DNA from: Symbiodinium microadriaticum
Taxonomy: Eukaryota; Sar; Dinophyceae; Suessiales; Symbiodiniaceae
Direction of reading: 5' to 3'
NCBI GenBank assembly: GCA_001939145.1
Contig: LSRX01000349.1
Span: 494,183 to 558,182, forward strand
DNA length: 64,000 nt
The position numbers and the translations under genes were made by a program. This document shows positions 21,672 through 32,748 of this stretch, one piece after another; within the stretch, counting starts at the first letter, position 1; every line of letters starts with the position of its first letter. The notes beneath the pieces were generated by a model. That model made no database searches. It was given only the letters and a program-made list of their open reading frames with translations, and was not told the DNA's origin.

Positions 21672-22586
21672 ATGCTGCACGTCTCGTGTCTCTCCGGGGA
21701 GACGTATGCTGTGCCAATCGAGGTTTGCGGCGATGCAAAGTCGTTGAAGGCCTGCTTGAGTTGTAGCTGGGGCTTGCCCCCCCGCTTCCAGCAGCGGCTG
21801 GTTTTGGAAGGCAGTGAACTGGAAGATAGCAAATTGCTGGAAGCATCTATGGAGCTGAACCTGCTTCTGCTTCCTTTGAGATCCACCCACAAAGACGAGC
21901 TCTTCACTGCCATCCGCCTTGGATCTGCATCCCAGGTAGCCAGGCTACCTTTGCAGCTGGCATCCGCTGCCGGGGATGTTGACATCGTGCGCTTAGTGCT
22001 GGAGGCTCGCGCTGGCACAGACTTGGTCGATGGTCACCGTCTCACGGCGCTAATGTACGCATCCAACCACGGCCACCCCGGTGTCGTGGAGTTGCTTTTG
22101 CAGGCTGGTGCTTATGCAAGCGCATCGAGCAGCGAAGTGGTGCAGTTGCTGCTTGCTGCCCCCCTGCAAATGGCATCTGCTGACGGGAATGCTGACATTG
22201 TGCGCTTATTGCTGGAGGCTCGTGCTGGCACAGACTTGGTCGATGGTTGCGGTGACACGGCATTGATGCGCGCATCCAGCGGCGGCCATGCCAGCGTCGT
22301 GAACTTGCTCCTACAGGCTGGTGCAGACGCCAGCCTTGTGAACTGTCTCGGCTACACATCTCTCATGCTCGCATCCAGCGGAGACCACTCTGAGGTGGTA
22401 GAGTTGCTCCTTGCGGACCACACCAACCCCGATACTCCGAGCCAGGGCCAAGTTGCTGTGGAGGGCCTGCCCGAGGCCTCCGAGGCAAGCTTGTTGGACG
22501 ATTCTGGCAGCACAGTCGTTGATCACTCAGATTTCTACCGGAGGGCTGTCAAATTCCTTCGGGACAATTGCTGTGGCCTTGCTTGA
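21672..22586 (+). CDS. Ubiquitin-like domain / ankyrin repeat protein
   Basis: 304 residues, intronless. Residues 1-70 resemble a ubiquitin-like fold: MLHVSCLSGETYAVPIEV, then a helix-like segment, GLPPRFQQRLVLEGSELED and a closing LNLLLLPL strand. Residues 75-254 are ankyrin repeats. Three are near complete (about 122-150, 193-221 and 226-254, with TALM-AS--GH--VVELLLQAGA signatures) and two lack their first helix (about 92-120 and 163-191, PLQ-ASA-G--DIVRL-LEA). Residues 92-162 and 163-233 are an internal duplication of 71 residues (213 bp). The tail (255-304) is not repeat-like. Ankyrin arrays mediate protein-protein binding and the N-terminal domain may link to ubiquitin-type interactions, but no substrate can be inferred. 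The start was chosen because the ubiquitin-like strand begins right at this Met. The truncated repeats may reflect in-frame deletion or decay. Confidence 0.85.
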   Translation: MLHVSCLSGETYAVPIEVCGDAKSLKACLSCSWGLPPRFQQRLVLEGSELEDSKLLEASMELNLLLLPLRSTHKDELFTAIRLGSASQVARLPLQLASAAGDVDIVRLVLEARAGTDLVDGHRLTALMYASNHGHPGVVELLLQAGAYASASSSEVVQLLLAAPLQMASADGNADIVRLLLEARAGTDLVDGCGDTALMRASSGGHASVVNLLLQAGADASLVNCLGYTSLMLASSGDHSEVVELLLADHTNPDTPSQGQVAVEGLPEASEASLLDDSGSTVVDHSDFYRRAVKFLRDNCCGLA

Positions 22587-22839
22587 AGTTGATGTGGAGA
22601 AGTGTCCGGCCAGTGGCAGCAATTTTCAGTTGTCCTGCCAGCAGCGAAAGCTTGCGCGACCAGATGGGAAATGCATTCCCGTCGTCAAGCCCTCACGGGT
22701 GCAACTTGGGGGTGGGAACCCTAAACCCTAAACCGGATCTTGCTGCTGAAGCCGCACAGATTGAAATTCATGATGTGGCCATGCCGAGCCATGGCATACC
22801 ACGAGCAAAAAAAGAGTAACTGGTGAACCTAATGCCGGT

Positions 22840-23320
22840 GCCGACAAATCGACAAAGTGTGTCTCATGATAATGAAATAAAATATTTGTAAACGATAATA
22901 TACTGTATTAATGTGTAGTATATTGAATTATGTATTACTGTATGATATGACATTAAGTTCTGCTTGCTTTGCTATAGTTTATCAACACTATGTTACATTA
23001 TAAGTAATGTTTTGCGTATACTAGATGATTCCATATTAAATGATCAATTTAAATTATAGCTTATCGTATTATTGTTATTTTGCTGTATTATATTTTACTA
23101 GATTATGTTATACTATATCATACTGTATTGTGTTTTCTTATATTCTATTTTGTGTTTTTTTTTGTATTTTTCTTTTGTTCTACTAGATTTCATTGCATTT
23201 CATTATATTTTGTTGTATTTTGTTATAGTATAGCACATTATGTTTCATTATAATGTGATAAAATGTGATATTGAAGTAAAATATATTGCAGGTAACTTAT
23301 ATTATAGTATGGTGGTGTTT
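22840..23320. other. AT-rich block downstream of the ankyrin gene
   Basis: About 480 bp of strongly AT-rich sequence built from TATTATA, TGTATT and TTTATTGT-like words, with no ORF. It contrasts with both flanks. It may hold the 3' end of the ankyrin transcript; no AATAAA-type claim is made because dinoflagellates rarely use one. Confidence 0.7.
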
Positions 23321-23660
23321 TTCAGGGTTGTCAGTTGGCTTGCCTGAGGTCGTCTGGTTGGAACCGGCTTGATTTAGTGACGGGGGTGCTGTTTTGTAGA
23401 GATACGGTTTAGGGATTAGTGTTTTCCAGGGCTACGGTTGGGGCTTCGGGTTTACGGCTTAGGGTTTTGGAGTGGCTTGTACCCCTGGGGCTCCAAATAG
23501 CCCAACGTAGGTACTATTTATAGCTTTAGACTACTATTTGCATACTTGGACCCCTAGGGTACTTGCCGACGACGAAGCAAGAGCTGATCTTGCGAGTTTG
23601 AGTGCGACAGCATAAACTCATACACCCTGGAATGACTTTAATCGCGATTTAGTTCATAAT

Positions 23661-23697
23661 GTATATATATAAATATGTATATATATATATATATATA
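23661..23697 (+). repeat. (TA)n microsatellite
   Basis: TA-rich run with GTATATA interruptions. Confidence 0.8.
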
Positions 23698-24375
23698 AGC
23701 CCCCCCACCTGTAATTCCTTAACAGCCCGACGTCTTTCCCAGGAACCCGGCGTGCGACCACTTCCCTGATTTTCTTCTGCTGCCACAGGTCGGCGAGACA
23801 GTAAAACATAGTCTTACCAAAGGGAGTTAGACCCAACCCAGCTTCAGGAGTCTAGGGTTCCTTTTAAGAGGGCTTAGGGTTTTAGGGTTCCTTATTAGGC
23901 TTCAGTATCCGTTTTCCTCAGATCACCGGTTGTTGAATGTCAGGATCCCGTTTAGAGTGCAGCTAGTTAAGTCCCTACATGTTCTCGCTATATATCATTG
24001 TACTGAAAGGGGGTCCTATTCCTAATCCCTAAGCTTTACGCCATGCTCCTTACTTGAGCGGAACTGTGTTCTCGAAAGGAACCGCCACACACAAATCGGA
24101 TTTAGGGTTAGTTAGGAGTTTAGGGTTCGAGAAGGCCTCCCTGCCCGTATGGCTCTGTGTGAACTCATGCAGTCAAGCCGTTGCCAACTCGGCCGGCTAC
24201 GCAGCAGGGCAGTTCGTTGCACAGGTCACATTCAAAAGACTGCGATCGTTGTGGGCTTTGTTCGCAGAAGAAGCACATTGCGTCCGACAGGACCCCCTGA
24301 GCACGCGAGAGACGGAGACGGAGAGAACCGCGTTGCTCTAACGAAGACATACACAAACCTTGTTTAACCTTCCTA

Positions 24376-24465
24376 AGAACCCTAAACCCCTTAACCCTAA
24401 ACCCTAAACTGTAAAACCCTAAACCCCTTAACCCCAAACCCCAAACCCTAAAAAAAAAACCCTAG
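24376..24465 (+). repeat. C-rich telomere-like tract
   Basis: CCCTAAA with CCCCTTAACC variants. Confidence 0.85.
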
Positions 24466-25335
24466 ACTGTACGCCCTGAACCCCTCAACTGGCCCCGAAT
24501 CACTTCCCAGCCTTTCGAAGCGGAGGCATCCCTCGAGCATCATCTCTGAGGGACGTCAAGTGGTGAGGGCTGGAGGTGTAGGGTTTAGGGTTTAGCGTGG
24601 TCAGGGGTTTTAGAGTATCCATTTTCTTTGCCCGTTAGGGGTTGGGGTTTAGGTGTAGAGTCTAGACTTCGGGCTGTCTGAGCACAATTCGTGGGATTGT
24701 GATAGCAAGTCAGATAAGCTGAAGGAGCTCTTATGGAAATGAGTCTCACCCAGCTGGGACAGAACCGCTCGTCGATGAAACAGGCGGAAGGATCGACATA
24801 AACCACCGACGGCGCCCGAAAAAGACTCACATCCCGAGGGTTACACTGCAAGCTGCTGTGTTTTGGGCTGTAACTTGTAGGGTACCGACCATTCCCCGCC
24901 TCAAAGGAGTTGGCGCCCTGTAGATGCCATGTTAAACCTTTGGTCTTGGACGGGTGGCCCAGGCAAAACAAGGAGGGCGCGGTTGTGACAGTGGAAGTCC
25001 GCGCGCCTGGCACCCGGTGGGCTGTTTTCCTGTGAGGCGTGCTCCTTTATTGGTTTCGACTCTGCTCTCTGCTTCATTGACACATGTTCAGTCCCATTTC
25101 TGCTCCTGGCTGATGAGAGTGATAAGATTGCAGACTTCTGCTTCTATGGTCCCCCAGACAGCTCGAGGAGCTTTCCGATGTGAGTTGCTGATTTTCGTCA
25201 AGAGAAGTCCTGCACATTCAAGGGTGCCTGCCATAAAGGCCTTTCACACCACACTCAGTCTTTCAGGATCTCTTGTTGGAACCCTTGAAGGAACCCTGCT
25301 GGGGTGCCCTGTTACTTGGCAGTCCTGCTTTGTTT

Positions 25336-25705
25336 CCAAAGCCCTAAACCCTAAGCCCCTAACCCTAAAAACCCTAAACCCCTAAACCCGAAACCCTAAA
25401 ACCTAACCCCTAAACCCTGACCCCTAAAAACCCTAATCCGCTCAACCCGGCCAACTAAGTGCTCAACAGGTCTCCACCCGTGAACCCGCGATCCGAACTC
25501 CCAAACGCCAAACCCCACGAAGCCCTAAGCCCTCTAGTTAGGGTTTAGGGTTGAAGGGTTTAGGGGTTTAGGGTTTAGGGTTTAGGGTAGACCCTACACC
25601 GCAACCCCTGAACCTCGAAACAAGGCCTGGCCCTAAGCCCTAAACCCTAAACCCTACACCCCTAAGCCCTAAACCCTAAACCCTAAACCCTCAACCCTAA
25701 ACCCG
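25336..25705 (+). repeat. Telomere-like tract with orientation switches
   Basis: C-rich units (25336-25540), then G-rich TTTAGGG (25541-25588), then C-rich again (25589-25705). The switch at about 25588 (TTTAGGGTAGACCCTA) is head-to-head. Confidence 0.85.
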
Positions 25706-25770
25706 AGGCGAGACACCGTGAAGGAGCTGAAGTCCAAGGCCATCCTCTGTGGGACCAGAGTGGGGCGGGG
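25706..25770 (+). pseudogene. Coding-like fragment among telomere-like repeats
   Basis: One frame reads RDTVKELKSKAILCGTRVGR with GC3-rich codons. It is bounded on the left by CCCTAAACCC and on the right by GGGATTTTGGGGC and TTTAGGG-type sequence. Too short to assign. Confidence 0.25.
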
Positions 25771-25799
25771 ATTTTGGGGCTTGAGCGCATTTGAGGGCT

Positions 25800-25925
25800 C
25801 AGGGTTTGGCGTTTAGAGGTTTAGGGTTTTGGGGTCAGGGGTTTTTAGTGTTGCGGCTTGGGGCTTTTAGGGTTTGGGGTTTAGGGTTTGGAGTTTGATT
25901 TTTGGTGCGGTTCAGGGTTTTGGCG
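25800..25925 (+). repeat. G-rich telomere-like tract
   Basis: Degenerate TTTAGGG, TTTTGGGG and TTTGGGG units. Confidence 0.75.
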
Positions 25926-26439
25926 AGGTTTCTGCTGCCTTTTGGGTTCGAATCAAAGTTGAAGTGCACCCGAACCCTAAACCCTAAACCCTAAGCGAAC
26001 CCCTAGCTCCTCTAAGCCTTTTACTTCACCAGAGACCGCATGGAGGATGCTTCCTCTCAGCATCCTTAAGCACACCAAAAAAATCTCTCTTTCTCTGGTA
26101 CATCATAGGCGCCTCGATATCTACCAACACTATTTTGGGGGTTCCTTTTTATATTTATAGTATAACGGACCCCAAAGCCCTATTCTAATTATTAAGGCCC
26201 TTATATTACCCCAAACCCCTCTCTCTCACTCACTCTCTCTCTCACACCGACACATACCTTCACACACCTTAACCTGAAATGGCGTACATCCAACAGATGT
26301 AACTTTCGAATCCATCCGAGGGCCGCCAAACGAGTCACGCCCCTGGTGCCCCGGAGCTTCTGTCACCCCTACATGGGCCCGGATCATCTTCAACTTGTTC
26401 GTGAGCTTTGTTCTTGAACTTCCTCAGTTTATTCGTTTC

Positions 26440-26495
26440 TCATCATCGTCATCATCATGGTTGGTGTTGTTGCTGTTGCTGTTGCAGCTGTTGCA

Positions 26496-26544
<49 letters not shown>

Positions 26545-26583
26545 GTGGTGGTGGTGGTGGTGGTGGTGGTGGTGGTGGTGGTG
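26440..26583 (+). repeat. (CTG)n followed by (GGT)n
   Basis: About 16 CTG triplets (26490-26540) run directly into about 14 GGT triplets. The Leu/Val, Cys/Trp and reverse-strand Thr/Ser ORFs here are artefacts. Confidence 0.9.
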
Positions 26584-26936
26584 GGATGGCGGTGGTAGTA
26601 TTGTTGCTTTAACACTAATTCACTGAATTGCAGCTGGCAATAGTATTTGTTGGTTTTCTTGTGATATCTTCTCATTGCATTTAGCAGCAGTTCATGGACA
26701 TTTTCGTGCCGGCAGTATTTTCTACTGTTAATGGTCATATGGTCCAGGGATCAGTGCGCAGAGCACCACCAGAGAGTTGCACATTGGCTCCCAATCAGTA
26801 AGGAAACCATAGCCTCAAAATCCTTGCTGCTAGGATATGTGCGCATGTTTGGCAATTTTGTTGCCAGATTGTAACCCTAAACCCTAAACCCTAACCCTGA
26901 ATTGCAATGTTTTTTTGTTCTGAGAGACCCGTCGCT

Positions 26937-26980
26937 GGAATCCGTGCCTGCCTTGTGCGAGCGTGCGGGTCGAAACCCCA
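26937..26980 (+). repeat. Dispersed motif P, copy 4
   Basis: GGAATCCGTGCCTGCCTTGT, then GCGAGCGTGCGGGTCGAAAC, followed by CCCAAAACCCTAAA. Confidence 0.6.
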
Positions 26981-26999
26981 AAACCCTAAAGCGCCTGTG

Positions 27000-27101
27000 G
27001 GTAGTTCTCTAAAGTAGGGTCTCTTCTGGGGTCCTTTTTTTTATTAAGGGTGCCGTACTATATTTGGGACTTAAAAAGGGACCCTACTTTAGAGAACCAC
27101 C
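27000..27101. mobile_element. Fold-back element family E, copy 1
   Basis: Arms GGTAGTTCTCTAAAGTAGGG and ACCCTACTTTAGAGAACCAC. The centre carries AAGGGTGCCGTACTATATTT. The second copy at 51338-51435 is in reverse orientation. Confidence 0.75.
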
Positions 27102-27104
27102 CCT

Positions 27105-27240
27105 GTGAGCTTGAAGGCTTACCACCAGCTCTCGGTGTGGAATCGGTTCACGGATCCCGATGGGGTGGACGAGGCCGATGCAGAGAAGCTGACTCGGGCG
27201 GCGGGGCGCAGAGGTGTGGAACGTGCGGGTACGAAAACAG
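27105..27240 (+). CDS. Coding-like segment, possible exon
   Basis: The frame reads VSLKAYHQLSVWNRFTDPDG, then VDEADAEKLTRAAGRRGVER, with GC3-rich codons and natural composition. The frame starts immediately after fold-back element E copy 1. No ATG at the start; splice sites not certain; family unknown. Confidence 0.35.
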
Positions 27241-27540
27241 GGAGGAAGATACTTAGTGAAGTAATTGTGAAAACCAAGACGAGATAATTTAAAGGTAAAT
27301 TTGCTGGGATATGTGCCAAGCAGTTGAACCACGACCTTTGCAAGTGTGTGTGGCAGCCAGGCAATCAAAAGAAATCGTGCTGTTATGTTAGTTGGTTGTG
27401 ATCTCTTCGCACCAACATCCCTTTGCCAGTTGGTCTCTGATTCAGGATCGCGAGGCCGTGCCACAGCTTTAATGTTCATATAGAGTATAGTTATACGGTT
27501 GTACGCAAATAGTTTACCACGTACTTAGATAAATACGGTT

Positions 27541-27638
27541 GATGCTCTAAATCCTGCACTACCCATAGTAAGGACTATACCCATAATTCCCATAGCTCAG
27601 GCTCCTTAAGGTGATGCAGGTTGTATATCATCAACAGT
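27541..27638. mobile_element. Fold-back element family B, copy 3
   Basis: GATGCTCTAAATCCTGCACT, ACCCATAGTAAGGACTATAC, CCTTAAGGTGATGCAGG, then ATATCATCAACAG. The order is the same as in copies 1 and 2. Confidence 0.7.
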
Positions 27639-28192
27639 ATGTTTACAAGTTTGATGTCGAAGCCACAGGGGTTTCGTCGGCAAAGTCCAATTTTGCAGGA
27701 CTCAGCTGCGCTTCCGCCCCTGAGCTCCTGCAGGCAGGGGCCTTGTGGGGCATTCTGCTTCGAATGCTCTGAAAGCCAGAAATAACACGGCTTCAACCTC
27801 AGCCCCTGTGAAAAAAAAAAGCCTTTGCCTCGAGCCGAACCCCAACTCCTCAGCCGGAACTCCTCAAGCCAACGCATCCTATCCCCACCATTCTCCCGGA
27901 AAATATCATCGAGACACCGCGCGACACTAAAGCATAGCAGCTGCATATCCTGGCCAGCACTGCGCCGCAACAAGCACAACTCTAGGACTTTCGACTACCA
28001 GACCACCCCCTCAAAACAGACACTGAGCGCGAGGAAGTCTAAGCACCGCAGCCTGAGCCCTCGAAAGTCTATCAAAAACCTCACCTGCCAGATCCTCGAG
28101 CTCGTCAATGCACCCCCAAAGCCCTACATAACCTTCCGGAACCTCCAAACTCTAAACCCTGAACCCTAATCGCGTGTGAGTGCTGAAAAAAT

Positions 28193-28234
28193 CCCTCGCC
28201 TAGGCAAGTCCGAGTGTGAGTGCTGAAACCCTAA
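28193..28234 (+). repeat. Dispersed motif P, copy 5
   Basis: CCCTCGCCTAGGCAAGTCCG, then AGTGTGAGTGCTGAAACCCT. One of the best copies. A partial copy (CGCGTGTGAGTGCTGAAA) lies just upstream at 28170-28187. Confidence 0.7.
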
Positions 28235-28325
28235 TCGCGAACCCCTTGCAGCCCTTACCTTTAAACTCACCCCCTTAGAGCCGCTTTGAAACCCCCGAAG
28301 CCTCTCAGCCGACTCAAGACCACAT

Positions 28326-28366
28326 GCCTCGCTTGGATTGTCCGAGTGTGAGTGCCGAAACCGTAG
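28326..28366 (+). repeat. Dispersed motif P, copy 6
   Basis: GCCTCGCTTGGATTGTCCGA, then GTGTGAGTGCCGAAACCGTA. Confidence 0.7.
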
Positions 28367-28690
28367 ATCCCTATGTAGGAACCTGATTTAATACCAAAAA
28401 ACCCTGGGTGCTCATGAGGGCTCTTGAAATGAATCCGACTATTCTGGGGTTATAGGGCCAAGGTTCCTTAATTCATCACTACATCAACGTAAATCCAACA
28501 AGCCTGAACGCCGAAAGTGTCAAACTAAATCTGGGTGCTTTGAACAGTTCGTTACGCCCCACGAGATGCCAACACCTTTTCATTACAAGCAATATACCTA
28601 AACTGATTATTTAATAAGGATCAGCGCCGATCCCTCAAAATAATTTCGGTGCAGAACAAACTTTATCAGCCCTTGATCCCAAATGTATAT

Positions 28691-28813
28691 ATGGCTGAGT
28701 TGAAGAGGTTTGGGAACCTCGTAACACAGGCTCGCGCGCAAGAAAGGAGAAGAGAAAAAGGCGTTGGACGATCGCAAGAGGCTTTGCCAGTGTGCCTGGG
28801 CAGCAGCGCTTAG
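28691..28813 (+). CDS. Small basic ORF (40 codons), uncertain
   Basis: ATG 28691 opens MAELKRFGNLVTQARAQERR, then REKGVGRSQEALPVCLGSSA and a TAG that belongs to a TTTAGGG-type unit. A CACAG before GCTCGCGCG could be a splice acceptor instead of an internal codon. No family. Confidence 0.15.
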   Translation: MAELKRFGNLVTQARAQERRREKGVGRSQEALPVCLGSSA

Positions 28814-28814
28814 G

Positions 28815-29410
28815 GTTTATAGCATAGATGTCTGAATATTTAGAATAGGGATTTGGGATATGTTGTAGTAAGACCTACTCGATGCTCTAAGAACTATTCA
28901 AAAAAGGTTGTTGACATTGTAAATCATACGTAGCTATAAAGGCAGGTTTTGGGCTGACGGTGTCATCACTCTCCTCGGGATTGTTTCTGGAGTACAGATT
29001 CCGACATCCAAGAACTGAGCGTGCTTGATGAGTATTGTTTAGGGCTTACGTGGTGTCTGGGGGGTGGCCTTTTGAGCAAGGGGCTTTGCAACGTGGTCTT
29101 GCGGTGTATTGAGGCGTTTTCATAGGGTGTTTTGCATCTGATAGAACGACGGCATTCCATGAGCGACTGGACTTCTTAGGCTGACGCTAAAACCTGAACC
29201 TTCACCTTTAGGGTCTCCTTGTCTTCTTCCGACTTGGGATGTTGATTCCTGTTTCACGCCGATTTTGCACCGTGAACCTCGCCTGGCTTGTGCCTTGAAG
29301 TTGCTAAAGTTTCAAGGCGGCTTGGCGGATGGGGAAGAACTTCAGCTCCTGGCAGCGCCTTGGACACAAGAAGCCTTCCAGCAGCCAGGACTCCCTAAAC
29401 CCTACCCGGT
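28815..29410. other. Gene-free interval
   Basis: Unremarkable mixed sequence with a partial motif P (GAACCTCGCCTGGCTTGTGC at 29274-29293). No gene supported. Confidence 0.5.
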
Positions 29411-29508
29411 ACCCATAGGCCCCTAACTAAGTAGTTCCTTTTTGGGGATGGCCTTATAGGATCCTAAACATAAACCAAAAAAAGGAACTAGTTAGGGGCC
29501 TATGGTTA
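29411..29508. mobile_element. Fold-back element family C, copy 3
   Basis: Arms ACCCATAGGCCCCTAACTAA and AGTTAGGGGCCTATGG. The centre has GATGGCCTTATAGGATCC and AAACATAAACC. Confidence 0.75.
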
Positions 29509-29509
29509 T

Positions 29510-30825
29510 AAACCCTAAATCATGTCGCTTTGTGTGCCCGCTAGAGGGGTACCCCGCGACTTTCTGATCAGACCCCACCGGCATCGGTCCACAAACGCCT
29601 AGCCACACGTGTGATTGCAGGCAATCGGCTTGGGGTTTAGGCTAGGGTGTAGGGATTTTTGCTACGTGGAGTTGTACGACCACTGTCTGCTCAAGCATGG
29701 TGGCCCACCCTAAACCCTGAACCCTGAACCCTAAACCCACCCCCCGCCCCCCCTCTCCGGCAATCTGCAACGACAGCGCCTAACTGTTCGGTGATGCTTA
29801 GCAGGGAGGTGAACTGTTCGGGCTTCGCAACCGAGCCACAGCTTCTTGTGCTCTTGGAAGTTCACCCCTGTTGGACACTACTGTAAACCCTGACCTCCTG
29901 ACTTTCTGCTCAAGGACGTCCACCCCCGACACGCGCGCAAGGATAGATCTGAATGTCGCAAGTCGGCCATGCCTCACAGCACGAGAGAGTCCACCTCTAC
30001 GTTACGAAACCCTTGATTCCCTGACGCCATGAATTCCGAACAGAAGTTGGCCTGCCCCATGAAGATTCCCTAAACTCTAAACCGATGGTATACCCCTGAC
30101 TAACAACAACCCCTCCCTCTTTGAGAAAGGGAACTTGATATTCTGGACTTTAACTAGGTTCCTGAGTAGTACCCTGTTGCTCTTTTTGTTGTACGGTTCC
30201 CTTATCAAAACTGAATAACAGGAAAAAGGGTACCCTTATTATTATGGGGTCACGGGCGAACCTCAGGCTCCGAACGCGAGATCACGGGCGGCAGATGCCC
30301 AAACTCCTTCACCTGAAGGCCTCGAGCGAGACTGGCGCAAGGGATTAATGAGAAAGAGGATTTTTCGGGGTTCTTGCACGCGCTTTATGTTTAGGGTTGT
30401 ATAGAGATACATAAGTGTGGTATAGCTCTCAATCACCTGAATCAGGACCCTCCAGATGTCAAGGGCTATCGCGCAGGCTCGTGTGGCGAACGTATCCGAG
30501 TCCTCTCTTTTGATTGGTTGGTGTTGCTGTTCCACAGCCACTTGCTTAGAGCTGTGGCGACAGGCAATCATCGCCATATTGACCAGAAAGGACAGAAGCT
30601 AAAAGGCTTCAACCCCCGAACCCCGAAACCCTATGGGACCTTTGCAGAACCCTTGTAGAACCCTTAAAGTAATAAGACACCCACAAAAGCCGCAAGTCAA
30701 ATATGAGCTTTACGTCCCCTCCTGAAGATTTGCGAGACGTTGCACGTGTCAGCTTTCGGGGTACGTTGGTCGTCTTGATGCCCAGGTATTAGGCTGTCTC
30801 GGAAACCATCATTATAATATGTGTG
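29510..30825. other. Gene-free interval with sparse telomere-like units
   Basis: Short CCCTAAACCC runs near 29709-29740. A loose fold-back is seen around 30125-30235 (GGGAAC and GTTCCC words). ORFs are short and unrecognised. Confidence 0.4.
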
Positions 30826-30905
30826 TATACATATATATATATGTATATACATGTATGTATAGATTATGTATGTATGTATGTATGTATGTATGTATGTATG
30901 TACAC
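30826..30905 (+). repeat. TATA and GTAT microsatellite
   Basis: (TA)n then (GTAT)n. Confidence 0.9.
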
Positions 30906-32160
30906 ATGATAACACAGTATTGATGCATTATATGGCATCTGCCCCAGCAGCCTGGTTTAAGAGCAGGGTTCTATAAGGGCGACTATCCGGGTTCGAATTA
31001 GATCCGCTTATAATCGGGTTCGGACTATATCTTGTGTGCATCGTTATTAGAGTCCCGATTCGTCTCGAATCCACAGGAGACACCGACATACCAACAGCCT
31101 CGGTTGAAGTGTGCCTCGGTTCGAGGACAAGCAGGATGTGGGCAATGTGCTTTAGGACTGTAGGTTTAAGGTTTCAGAACTGAGACTAAGGGGTCCGGAG
31201 CTGTATCAGGTGAGGGTGTGGGTGAGAGTCGATGGTGCCTTTAGGGGTTTGGCTTAATCGTGATTACTGTTGCCTCAAGGTTTACGCAGAAACTCAGAGT
31301 CGGGGGCAGGGGGAGCGGGAAGAACATTCTAGGCTCTTGAAAAGCTGCAGTTCAGACGAGCAAATCTTCATCTCAAGCAGCCTGAATTTTGCAGTACGAC
31401 CGTTACTTATCGGAAGGTTCTGGCTGTCACTGCTGCGTCAAAAAAGCGGTATACGTCATGATCGACACCAGCCCCCTTTGCGCCCTCTTAGCCTGAATTT
31501 ATGGTTTTGTTGGTTTTAGGGAAAGGTCTGAGGGGTTGACGAAGTAAACTTAACCGGGTTCAAAACTTGTGGGGGGCACTTTTCCAGTGCAACACCAAAG
31601 CGAGGGCCTTTTTGAAGGGACCAGCAGATGAACAGCTGCGTTTCTGTTAGGGTTTAGGGTAGCTTATGTTCAACGCTCCCGGTTCAGAAGGATTTGGAGG
31701 AGCTCTCTGACGTCTAGGTATTCAGTTATTCGGGTTTGCCTAAGACTTTACAGGCCTCTTAACTAAGGAGCAGTTCATCCAAGACCCTTATAAAGCATCG
31801 TAACTCCATACATCGAAATAGGCCCTAAACGCCAATCCCTGAACATCTCTAAGGTTTCTCTTTTCCTTGAATGCGAAGCCCTGGTAGAAAGCTAAATAAA
31901 AAACGAAACCCTCGTGCTTGCGAGCCAGGACGAATTGAATTCAAGGTTCCGAGTCGGTTACGATAGGGGTCTGAATGTCTCGAAATAGTGTTCCCTTATA
32001 GATTCTATGCAGCTAGCTAGACATTTAAGATGACCCCAAAACCGTAGTCTGACCAGTACGACCCGCATGTTGCCTCTCCGGCACAGCGCCCTCCAAGTCA
32101 GGCTGCCAACCGTGCGGCTCAACTTGCCACTCGGAGAGTCGGCGTTTTGCAGTGTACCCC
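30906..32160. other. Gene-free interval
   Basis: No domain recognised. An open frame at 31232-31519 has a TTTAGGG-derived start and no coding hallmarks. Confidence 0.4.
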
Positions 32161-32264
32161 AGAGAGCCCAATACCCCTTAACTAAGGAATATAGCTTATA
32201 TAAACTATAAGGAGCTTCATATTACGATTTAAGCTATGTTCCTTAAGGGGTATTGGGCTTTTTG
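32161..32264. mobile_element. Fold-back element family A, copy 4
   Basis: AGAGAGCCCAATACCCCTTA, GGAATATAGCTTATAT, CTTCATATTACGATTTAAGC, then AAGGGGTATTGGGCTTTTTG. Confidence 0.8.
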
Positions 32265-32476
32265 GGACTGGTTTAGGTTTTGGGGGCTTCTTTGCCGAAT
32301 CAGGGGATGAGGAGGGATGGAGAGATACAAATACTCGTCGTCTACGGCTCTAAGTTCTTTGGGATCCATTAGCTTTAACCTTGAGCACTATTGCTCTTCG
32401 TTGTTTCTGTCCTGGGATCGTTGCTAGGCTGATGGGAACTTATAAGGTGCTTTAGCAGCAAACCCTTTTAGACTAC

Positions 32477-32570
32477 TGTCGATGATATAAATCCTGCATT
32501 GCCTTAAGGACCCCGTGGGAATTATGGCATATTCCTTATTCTGGGTAATGCAGGATTTACATCTTCAATC
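32477..32570. mobile_element. Fold-back element family B, copy 4 (inverted)
   Basis: TCGATGATATAAATCCTGCA, then the internal part in reverse orientation (CCTTAAGGACCCCGTGGGAA, GGCATATTCCTTATTCTGGG), then TAATGCAGGATTTACATC. Confidence 0.75.
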
Positions 32571-32579
32571 GTACCACCG

Positions 32580-32748
32580 CTGGCAAACGTCACCCAACCC
32601 CTGAACTTCCTGACGGGGTCCACCGCAGACGAAAGCTACAGCCAAATCACCGGCCAGCGTCCGCTCTGACAAGGCTGGTGGCGCATGCGCTGGGCGAGGT
32701 GAACATAGAGGTACACCTCTGCCTTACGAATAGGCCATCCGTGCCTTA
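32580..32748 (+). pseudogene. Coding-like segment split over two frames
   Basis: One frame reads LANVTQPLNFLTGSTADESY, then SQITGQRPL and a stop. A second frame then reads PASALTRLVAHALGEVNIEV, then HLCLTNRPSVP and a stop. Both look protein-like, suggesting a broken exon with a frameshift near 32665. It begins right after family B copy 4. No family assigned. Confidence 0.2.

Noticed and set aside
30955-31030. tRNA-like GGTTCGAATT box
   Set aside because: The flanking bases do not form a T-stem and no matching D-arm or acceptor stem is visible.
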